Positions 55,306 through 61,837 of a stretch of 64,000 nt of DNA are shown here, piece by piece (the first letter of the stretch is position 1; the number at the start of each line of letters is the position of its first letter). The translations under genes and the position numbers were made by a program. The notes beneath the pieces are model-generated. The model had not been told where the DNA came from and did no database searches. It saw nothing but the letters and a program-made list of their open reading frames with translations. This DNA comes from Flavobacterium bizetiae (GTDB lineage Bacteria > Bacteroidota > Bacteroidia > Flavobacteriales > Flavobacteriaceae), in NCBI RefSeq assembly GCF_902804475.1, contig NZ_CADCSU010000065.1:62001-126000 (forward strand), in the 5' to 3' direction.

Positions 55306-55680
55306 ATGATACATCAAATCGATACAACAGACAATATTGTAGCTTTTAGAGCTTTGGCCGAAGTAACAAAAGACGATTTTCTAACCGCAGTTATTCCCGC
55401 TGTAGAACATTTAGTAAAGCAACTAAACGAAATTAATTTTCTATTGGTTTTAGATACCGACATTCAGAATTTTACCGCCGGAGCCTGGCTTCAGGATGCT
55501 TTAATGGGATTAAAACATTTGGGAAAATGGAATAGGGCGGCAATTGTAACAGATTCTGACGAAATAATTTCTTTCACCAACGGATTTAGTTATGTCGTTC
55601 CGGGAGAATTTAAAGGATTTAGAAAATTAGATTTTAATAAAGCTTTAAATTGGGTCGAAGGAAATATTGACATTAAATAA
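55306..55680 (+). CDS. SpoIIAA/STAS-like protein
   Basis: 124 residues. The alternating strand/helix pattern with NIVAFRALAEVTKDDF, INFLLVLDTDI, WNRAAIVTDSDE and the end GEFKGFRKLDFNKALNWV fits the SpoIIAA-like group (STAS fold) of small cytosolic proteins. Relatives are found in lipid-binding or stress settings and their role is unclear. A hairpin terminator follows, so it is likely a single-gene transcript. Confidence 0.8.
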   Translation: MIHQIDTTDNIVAFRALAEVTKDDFLTAVIPAVEHLVKQLNEINFLLVLDTDIQNFTAGAWLQDALMGLKHLGKWNRAAIVTDSDEIISFTNGFSYVVPGEFKGFRKLDFNKALNWVEGNIDIK

Positions 55681-55702
55681 TAGTGCTACATCTTACGCCA
55701 AT

Positions 55703-55736
55703 AAAAAAGCCCATAAAATAATTTATGGGCTTTTTT
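55703..55736. terminator. Intrinsic terminator
   Basis: The 15-bp perfect arms AAAAAAGCCCATAAA and TTTATGGGCTTTTTT enclose a 4-nt loop, 22 bp after the SpoIIAA-like stop. Confidence 0.85.
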
Positions 55737-55853
55737 ATTGGCTTTAAAAATAGCCAGGAATTCAAAAAATCTATCTAGCTGATGATGAAGCATAATCCTC
55801 TGAATTCGTGGCTAACTTATATTTCTTTATTTGTTTTCTGTTTGAATTTTAAT

Positions 55854-56135
55854 CTAGTAATTGTTTTCGATACCACTACTATCATTGATTTCTCTTTTTG
55901 CTTTAGTTGTTTTTGCAATCTGCTTATAACATGCTGAAGTTAATAATGGTATTGCAAGACTACCTACTACTGCACCAGCTGTATTTTGACCTGCTTTTTT
56001 TAAAACAGCACCAACCAAAAGTGAACCTATTCCCGCACAAACTAACTGTTTTACAGAAAGATTTGGTATTTTATTCCCTGTTGTATCAGGAGTGATTCCG
56101 TGCAATAATGGGTCTATGAAATTTAAATTTTCCAT
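55854..56135 (-). CDS. Small hypothetical membrane-associated protein
   Basis: 93 residues. The middle (about 30-70) is Gly/Ala-rich and hydrophobic (CAGIGSLLVGAVLKKAGQNTAGAVVGSLAIPLL), compatible with one or two membrane passes or a glycine-zipper helix. The tail is charged and disordered (TTKAKREINDSS). I do not recognise a family. It is the last of a leftward group of small genes between two terminators. Confidence 0.6.
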   Translation of the reverse strand: MENLNFIDPLLHGITPDTTGNKIPNLSVKQLVCAGIGSLLVGAVLKKAGQNTAGAVVGSLAIPLLTSACYKQIAKTTKAKREINDSSGIENNY

Positions 56136-56167
56136 GATTTGTTTAATTTATTTAGTTATACTTATTA

Positions 56168-56566
56168 TCAAGATAGTTTTTCACCATCGGTTTCATTCTC
56201 AATTTTTTCTATTTCGACTTTTTCTTTTTTAATAGCCTGTCTTAGCAAAGCAAAAAGACTCATATAGACATTAGCCATAAAAACAAGCGAAAATCCTGCC
56301 AAAATATAGCCGCGCCAATCATTTAGCAAAAGTTTATAATTACACAGGATTAAAAATGCAATTGTGACATAATGGCTAAAACAATATTCGCACGTAAAGA
56401 GATAAAAAGCCTTTCTTGACAAAATAGTCTTATCGTTTTTAGAGTGTTTTACACACCATTCACGAGGTTCCTTAAATATTTCTTCATGCGTCACGGTCCA
56501 ACTGATACAGGCTATCGGGATAGCCAGAACAAATAACCAGACAATTTGAATTGTTATCTCCATCAT
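56168..56566 (-). CDS. Hypothetical multi-pass membrane protein with CxxC motif
   Basis: 132 residues with three likely membrane helices (about 5-24, 60-80 and 88-115). A C-E-Y-C motif followed by FSHY lies just before the second helix, reminiscent of DUF1360-type small membrane proteins, but I am not sure of the family. The C-terminus is a charged tail. An ATG at 56563 (MEI...) directly after the first Met is an equal start option. Confidence 0.65.
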   Translation of the reverse strand: MMEITIQIVWLFVLAIPIACISWTVTHEEIFKEPREWCVKHSKNDKTILSRKAFYLFTCEYCFSHYVTIAFLILCNYKLLLNDWRGYILAGFSLVFMANVYMSLFALLRQAIKKEKVEIEKIENETDGEKLS

Positions 56567-56708
56567 ACAAATTCATTTCTTAAATCGATTTTAATTTGTT
56601 TAAAACCAATAATTTAAAATTACATCTATTTGTATTTAGAAAGATTACATAGTTTTAATTTTTTCTTATAAAATTTTACATCCAATTTCAGACTTCAATT
56701 TACAAAAA

Positions 56709-56741
56709 ATAACCGTTAAGTTTTAAGTCCTTAACGGTTAT
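56709..56741 (-). terminator. Hairpin terminator after the acidic small protein gene
   Basis: The 12-bp perfect arms ATAACCGTTAAG and its complement enclose a 9-nt loop, with a T-run on the minus strand. It separates the acidic/basic gene pair from the two genes to the left. Confidence 0.75.
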
Positions 56742-56764
56742 CTATTGATAATATTTCATAATTT

Positions 56765-57139
56765 CTAGAAATTGTCTGGGTTCGTACTCGGAAAAGGATC
56801 ATGAGACACCTCGTCTAAATCTTCCTTGATATCTCTTAAATTTTCGTCATCTTCTGAGTCATCATCGTCCAGATCACCATCTTTTTCTAAGGTATTATCC
56901 AGATCTTCCGGATCTTCATCATTTGTTATCTGTTCTTCGTCATTCGTAATAGGTTCTTCGCCAGGATTATTTTCGTTGCGGTTATAATCGTTTGTCTGAT
57001 GATTAACGTCATCGATAAATTCTTCCTGAACGGGATATTTTTCATCCTGATAAGCATTTTCTTTATCAATAAGAGTATCCAGATCCTGATTAAAATTACG
57101 ATTTTCGTGATCGTAATTTTGATTGTTTCGATTTTCCAT
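56765..57139 (-). CDS. Small, strongly acidic disordered protein
   Basis: 124 residues dominated by Asp, Glu and Asn with a single hydrophobic residue here and there. It contains an ITNDEEQITNDED duplication and a DLDDDDSEDDENL run. No signal peptide, cysteine or known domain. Such sequences are intrinsically disordered and may bind cations or basic proteins. The upstream neighbour, 22 bp away, encodes a lysine-rich 49-residue protein, so the two may form a charge-matched pair. Confidence 0.6.
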   Translation of the reverse strand: MENRNNQNYDHENRNFNQDLDTLIDKENAYQDEKYPVQEEFIDDVNHQTNDYNRNENNPGEEPITNDEEQITNDEDPEDLDNTLEKDGDLDDDDSEDDENLRDIKEDLDEVSHDPFPSTNPDNF

Positions 57140-57161
57140 AGTGACTATATTTTAGTAGTAA

Positions 57162-57311
57162 TTATTTTTTTGTTGTCGAAGGTTTCTTCGTGTCTTTTTC
57201 GGTTGGTTTCGATTCTCTTTTTGGAGAAGTTTCTTTTTTATCTATTTTTTTGTCTGTGGATTTTGCGCCTGAAGTCGAAGCGCTGCCATCTTTTTGATTT
57301 GTAGTTTTCAT
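57162..57311 (-). CDS. Small lysine-rich disordered protein (49 aa)
   Basis: The frame from ATG 57311 to TAA 57162 encodes 49 residues starting MKTTNQKDGSASTSGAKS. It has 14 Lys and 1 Arg against 7 acidic residues (net about +8), no aromatic residue, and many Ser, Thr and Pro, so it should be disordered. It is directly followed by the acidic protein gene on the same strand. A CAAATCTA (TAGATTTG on the minus strand) box at 57339-57346 lies just upstream. The coding call rests on the start, spacing and composition. Confidence 0.55.
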   Translation of the reverse strand: MKTTNQKDGSASTSGAKSTDKKIDKKETSPKRESKPTEKDTKKPSTTKK

Positions 57312-57686
57312 GATAGTTTTTTTTAGTTTGTTATACTACAAATCTAGCCCTGAATACCTTGTTAATTCTTACAGAAAACTCACTTCTGCTTCTATAATTA
57401 ACAGCACTATATAATGTAAGTTTTATTTTTAATTCTATAACTTTTAAAGGTACATATAAATTATATCTTTTTGAAATAAAATTTATTTTTTAAGTCTGAT
57501 AATCAAATGTTTAAATGATGTAATGTTTAGGTGTAATCCTGTAAGAAGTTGGTTTTATTGTAACCTACATTTGTGAGGTTTGTTACAGTTTATACTTTTC
57601 GATAACTACTTTAATGACTCTCATTAAATGAAAAGGAAAACTGTTTTTTTAAACTATTTTAAAAATCCTAAACAACTATCAAAAAA
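57312..57686. promoter_or_regulatory. Divergent region between the small-protein genes and the catalase gene
   Basis: No gene. Candidate -7 boxes are TAGATTTG on the minus strand (57339-57346) and TACATTTG on the plus strand (57566-57573). Neither has a well-spaced TTG, so both are tentative. The rest is AT-rich with no strong repeat. Confidence 0.4.
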
Positions 57687-59837
57687 ATGAAAAATTCAAA
57701 GAAACCAAGTCAGGATCATGCTGATGAAAAACAGAGAGATTTAGAAGTAAACAAATCAAATGCTGAGAATCAATTTTTGACCACTAATCAGGGTGTGAAA
57801 ATTAACGACAACAACAATTCACTAAAAGCAGGCGAAAGAGGCCCGTCTTTACTGGAAGATTTTATCCTTAGGGAAAAAATTACCCACTTTGACCACGAAC
57901 GTATTCCGGAAAGAATTGTACACGCAAGAGGTTCAGCCGCTCATGGCTATTTTGAATTATACAATTCGATGGAAAAGTATACCAAAGCAGGTTTTCTAAA
58001 CGATAAGAGTATTAAAACTCCGGTATTTGTACGTTTTTCGACTGTTGCAGGTTCAAGAGGTTCTACAGATTTAGCACGCGACGTACGCGGATTTTCGGTT
58101 AAATTTTACACACAAGAAGGAAATTATGATTTGGTAGGAAACAATATGCCTGTATTTTTTATTCAGGACGCCATGAAATTTCCTGATTTAATACACGCTG
58201 TAAAACCGGAACCACATCACGAAATGCCTCAGGCAGCTTCTGCGCACGATACTTTTTGGGATTTCATTTCCCTAATGCCAGAATCGATGCACATGATTAT
58301 GTGGGTTATGAGCGATAGAGCAATCCCGAGAAGTTTACGAATGATGGAAGGTTTTGGAGTTCACACCTTTAGATTCATCAACAAAAACAATGAATCTCAT
58401 TTTGTAAAATTTCATTGGAAACCTAAATTAGGAACTCATGCTGTAGCCTGGGATGAAGCTCAAAAAATATCAGGTAAAAATTCTGATTTTCACAGACAGG
58501 ATTTATGGGAAGCCATCGAAGGCGGAAATTTTCCTGAATGGGAATTAGGCGTACAAGTTATCGCTGAAGCCGATGAACATAAATTTGAATTTGACCTTTT
58601 AGATCCAACCAAATTAATTCCGGAAGAACTGGTTCCGGTACAAATTATTGGTAAAATGGTACTGAATAAAAATCCGGATAACTTTTTTGCAGAAACAGAA
58701 CAAGTTGCTTTTCATCCGGGACATGTAGTTCCGGGAATCGATTTTTCGAATGATCCTTTATTGCAAGGACGTTTATTTTCTTATACAGATACTCAATTAT
58801 CAAGATTAGGAAGTCCTAATTTTCATGAAATTCCAATTAACCGTACTGTTGCGCCAATGCACAACAATCAGCGTGACGGACATATGCGTCAGGAAATTCC
58901 AACAGGTCGTGTAAGTTATCATCCGAATTCATTAGGCGGAGGTTGTCCGTTTCAGGCCAAAATAGACGAAGGTGGTTTTAGCAGTTTTAATGAACGAATC
59001 GATGCGCAAAAAGTACGTGAAAGAAGCGAAAGTTTCTCGGATCATTTTAGTCAGGCAAAACTGTTCTTTAATAGTCAGACACCAATAGAACAAAATCATA
59101 TTGGCGATGCATTATCTTTTGAACTTGGAAAAGTAGAAACCAAAGCAATCAGAGAACGTATGTTGGGATTACTTTCCCAAATTGATAAAAACCTGGCAGC
59201 AAAGGTGGGTAAAGCATTAGGAATGAATGTACCCGCTACACCAGAAAAACCAATGAATCACGGAGTAGGAGCGGACGATAACGGGAAACAAGAACCTAAA
59301 GAAGTGAAGCAATCGGTTAAGAATTCAGATGCGTTGAGTATGCTGAAAAACCCAACGATATCAAATACTATTGCGACCAGACAAGTTGCTTTTTTATGCG
59401 CAGAAGGTGTAAATGCCGAATCGATAAAAACAATGAAACTGGCGCTGAAAGATGCCGGAGCAAAAGCTGTAATTATCGCACCACATTTAGGAACAATCGT
59501 GTCTGAGGAAGGTCTTGAAATTCCGGTAGATCAAAGTTATCTTATCGCGGCTTCGGTATTGTTTGATGCTGTGTTTATTCCGGCAGGAAAAGGAATTTTG
59601 GCACTTAAAAACAAGAAGGAAGTGGGTGAATTTATAAAAGATGCGTACCATCATTGTAAGTTTATTGCTGCCGAAGGTCAGGGCGTTCAGGTTCTTCCTT
59701 TAAAAGACGATATGCACAAAGATGCGGGAATTTTAACCAGCGAGAAAATAGGAGATAAAGCTTTGGCTACTTCTTTTATAAAAGCAATGGGAAGACACCG
59801 TTTCTGGGAAAGAGAAGAATTATTAAAAAAAGAATAA
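57687..59837 (+). CDS. katE: Large-subunit (clade 2) monofunctional catalase, HPII-like
   Basis: 716 residues. The heme catalase core has the distal H79 in VHARGSAAH, N152 in VGNNMPVFF, and the proximal Tyr366 in LFSYTDTQLSRLG. The C-terminal domain (about 560-716) is the glutamine-amidotransferase/DJ-1-like flavodoxin fold typical of large-subunit catalases. The disordered N-terminal arm is short of the E. coli HPII length. It breaks down hydrogen peroxide in the cytoplasm, usually under general-stress control. Downstream co-directional genes follow with small gaps. Confidence 0.96.
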   Translation: MKNSKKPSQDHADEKQRDLEVNKSNAENQFLTTNQGVKINDNNNSLKAGERGPSLLEDFILREKITHFDHERIPERIVHARGSAAHGYFELYNSMEKYTKAGFLNDKSIKTPVFVRFSTVAGSRGSTDLARDVRGFSVKFYTQEGNYDLVGNNMPVFFIQDAMKFPDLIHAVKPEPHHEMPQAASAHDTFWDFISLMPESMHMIMWVMSDRAIPRSLRMMEGFGVHTFRFINKNNESHFVKFHWKPKLGTHAVAWDEAQKISGKNSDFHRQDLWEAIEGGNFPEWELGVQVIAEADEHKFEFDLLDPTKLIPEELVPVQIIGKMVLNKNPDNFFAETEQVAFHPGHVVPGIDFSNDPLLQGRLFSYTDTQLSRLGSPNFHEIPINRTVAPMHNNQRDGHMRQEIPTGRVSYHPNSLGGGCPFQAKIDEGGFSSFNERIDAQKVRERSESFSDHFSQAKLFFNSQTPIEQNHIGDALSFELGKVETKAIRERMLGLLSQIDKNLAAKVGKALGMNVPATPEKPMNHGVGADDNGKQEPKEVKQSVKNSDALSMLKNPTISNTIATRQVAFLCAEGVNAESIKTMKLALKDAGAKAVIIAPHLGTIVSEEGLEIPVDQSYLIAASVLFDAVFIPAGKGILALKNKKEVGEFIKDAYHHCKFIAAEGQGVQVLPLKDDMHKDAGILTSEKIGDKALATSFIKAMGRHRFWEREELLKKE

Positions 59838-59887
59838 GGTTTTAATGAGTAATACTTTAATGGAATGTAATTTCTAATAAGCAGGAA

Positions 59888-60544
59888 ATGAAAAAGTTTT
59901 TCTACCATAACAGTTTGTCAATTGTGTTTCTGTTGCTTTTTATCGGAGCTTTTACAGGCCAGATATTTTTTGGTATAGAAGAATACAACAAGGAGCTTAT
60001 AGAAAACGGTGGTCATGCCGTTACGATGAGTAATTATCTGACCACCGGACATTTCATAGAAGCTACTTTTGAAAACTGGGAAAGTGAGTTTTTGCAAATG
60101 GGGTTATTAGTTTGGCTGACGATTTTTCTAAAACAAAAAGGATCCTCAGAATCTAAAGGTTTTGATGGTGATGAAAAAGTCGATCGTGAGCCTTCGGCAA
60201 ATCGAAAAGGCGCGCCATGGCCCGTTAAAAAAGGAGGTGTTTGGCTTTGGCTGTATCAAAACTCCTTGACGATTAGTTTGTTTTTGTTATTCTTTGCTTC
60301 TTTAATACTTCACTTTTACGGAAGTTTAAAGGACGAAAATGAAACGAATATTTTAAAAGGAAATCCACCACTTTCTTTAATGGATTATTTAGGAGATTCC
60401 CGTTTTTGGTTTGAATCTTTTCAGAATTGGCAAAGTGAATTTCTATCGGTATTTGCCATTATTGTGTTGTCTATTTTTTTACGTCAAAAAGGATCTTCGC
60501 AATCTAAACCCGTCGATGCATCTCATAGCGAGACAGGAGATTAA
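59888..60544 (+). CDS. DUF6766-like membrane protein with internal duplication
   Basis: 218 residues made of two similar halves (about 5-90 and 118-205). Each half has one helix (SIVFLLLFIGAFTGQIFFG; TISLFLLFFASLILHFYG), then an NWESEFL/NWQSEFL segment, a second helix and KQKGSS/RQKGSS. So there are four membrane helices arranged as a duplicated pair. I believe this is DUF6766; its function is unknown, and it is often near stress genes. It is 50 bp after the catalase gene. Confidence 0.72.
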   Translation: MKKFFYHNSLSIVFLLLFIGAFTGQIFFGIEEYNKELIENGGHAVTMSNYLTTGHFIEATFENWESEFLQMGLLVWLTIFLKQKGSSESKGFDGDEKVDREPSANRKGAPWPVKKGGVWLWLYQNSLTISLFLLFFASLILHFYGSLKDENETNILKGNPPLSLMDYLGDSRFWFESFQNWQSEFLSVFAIIVLSIFLRQKGSSQSKPVDASHSETGD

Positions 60545-60575
60545 AATTAGTTAATAAATTAATGTATACAATAAT

Positions 60576-61055
60576 ATGGCTTCGGATAAAGTAATTGCAT
60601 GTTGCCAGGCTTTAATAAAAAAGAATTGGACAATTAGTTTTGTAGAAAGTGCTTCGGCAGGAAAATTAAGTTATGAATTTTCTACCGTAATCAATTCGGG
60701 ACAAATCCTGATAGGAGGAATGGTTTGTTATCATACTTCGATGAAAGAAGATTTGCTTTTAATTCCGCAGGGAACGATTCAAAAACATACTGCAGAATCT
60801 GCGATGGTGACGAAACTTATGGCGCAAAATTTTCATCGTTATGTATTGTCTGATATTTGTGTTGCGCTGACCGGACTAACTACGCCGGGAGGAAGCGAAA
60901 CATCACGAAAACCAGTTGGGACTATTTTTGTTCATATCATTTTTCCACACAAAGAGATCGCGAGCCGCTTTACCTTTGGCGGAAACCCAAAAGATATTGT
61001 AGATCAGGCAATTGATGCAGTTGCTGAATTAATTCTGGAAGAAGTTCAAATTTAA
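60576..61055 (+). CDS. CinA C-terminal domain protein (PncC-like amidohydrolase family)
   Basis: 159 residues, a free-standing CinA-C domain. The start ACCQALIKKNWTISFVESASAGKLS corresponds to the family's AESCTGG-type active-site loop, here with Ala-Ser in place of the usual Cys-Thr while the Ser before them is kept. The later ALTGLTTPGGSE and KPVGTIFVHI segments also match. Family members remove the amide from nicotinamide mononucleotide. Because of the altered loop, activity is uncertain. It is 31 bp after the DUF6766-like gene. Confidence 0.78.
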   Translation: MASDKVIACCQALIKKNWTISFVESASAGKLSYEFSTVINSGQILIGGMVCYHTSMKEDLLLIPQGTIQKHTAESAMVTKLMAQNFHRYVLSDICVALTGLTTPGGSETSRKPVGTIFVHIIFPHKEIASRFTFGGNPKDIVDQAIDAVAELILEEVQI

Positions 61056-61136
61056 GACTTAACAACTTTTTATCGTTATACATTCAAATAAAGAAAGTTT
61101 TAAATGGAACTCTAAAATTTTAACTAATAAAAAGGC

Positions 61137-61144
61137 TACTTTTG
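61137..61144 (+). promoter_or_regulatory. Candidate -7 box for the heme oxygenase/bacteriophytochrome operon
   Basis: TACTTTTG fits TAnnTTTG. No well-spaced TTG is present and the leader would be about 85 nt, so this is a weak call. Confidence 0.3.
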
Positions 61145-61234
61145 TTATAATGTCATAAATTGTATTTTTTACACATTTAAGATTATTGGTTACAATATTG
61201 TTCCAAAAAACTAATTTTTATTTACCCTTTTACA

Positions 61235-61837
61235 ATGACTAAAAATTTGGATTCCTCTATAACTGTTGATTTTTTAGATAAACTAAAAGATCAAACTGCA
61301 TCAGCTCACAAAAAGTTAGAAAGCCTTCCGGTTTCAGCCTCGATACTTTCTCCAAACATGAAAATAAGTGACTATTGCCACTATTTATCTTTAATGTACG
61401 ACGTGCATAAAAGTACTCAGGAAATTGTTTTTCCGTTACTTAAAAATCATATTTCTGATCTTGAAGAAAGAGCCAAAACAACATTAATTACTGATGATCT
61501 TTCTTTTTTGAATAGCACAGAAAATGATAGTATTCCTGTTTTTAAAAATCAGGATATAAGTGTGCCGTTTGCATTGGGAATACTTTATGTTGTAGAAGGT
61601 TCTACGCTTGGCGGAAGATTTATTTTAAAAAATATTGAGACAATTCCGGGATTAGATCAGCAAAAAGGAGTTTCGTATTTTACCGGATATGGTAATAAAA
61701 CAGGAAGTTATTGGAAAACTTTTTTGAATGAACTTACGACTTATGAGACCGAAAACGAATGTGGAGATGAGATCATAGAAGGTGCAGTCTATGCTTTTGA
61801 CTGTATTTATAATCATTTTTTGACAAATAGAAAATAA
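61235..61837 (+). CDS. bphO: Biliverdin-producing heme oxygenase
   Basis: 200 residues in the heme oxygenase pattern: H25 in the TASAHKKLE segment as likely heme ligand, and YVVEGSTLGGRFI as the distal-helix glycine-rich block. It opens heme to biliverdin, CO and iron. The stop overlaps the next gene's start (TAATG), and that gene encodes a bacteriophytochrome, which needs biliverdin as chromophore. This fixes the likely role as chromophore supply. Confidence 0.92.
   Translation: MTKNLDSSITVDFLDKLKDQTASAHKKLESLPVSASILSPNMKISDYCHYLSLMYDVHKSTQEIVFPLLKNHISDLEERAKTTLITDDLSFLNSTENDSIPVFKNQDISVPFALGILYVVEGSTLGGRFILKNIETIPGLDQQKGVSYFTGYGNKTGSYWKTFLNELTTYETENECGDEIIEGAVYAFDCIYNHFLTNRK

Noticed and set aside
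54992-55317. Short open frames on both strands in the repeat island
   Set aside because: They are translations of inverted repeats with no start context or conserved features.
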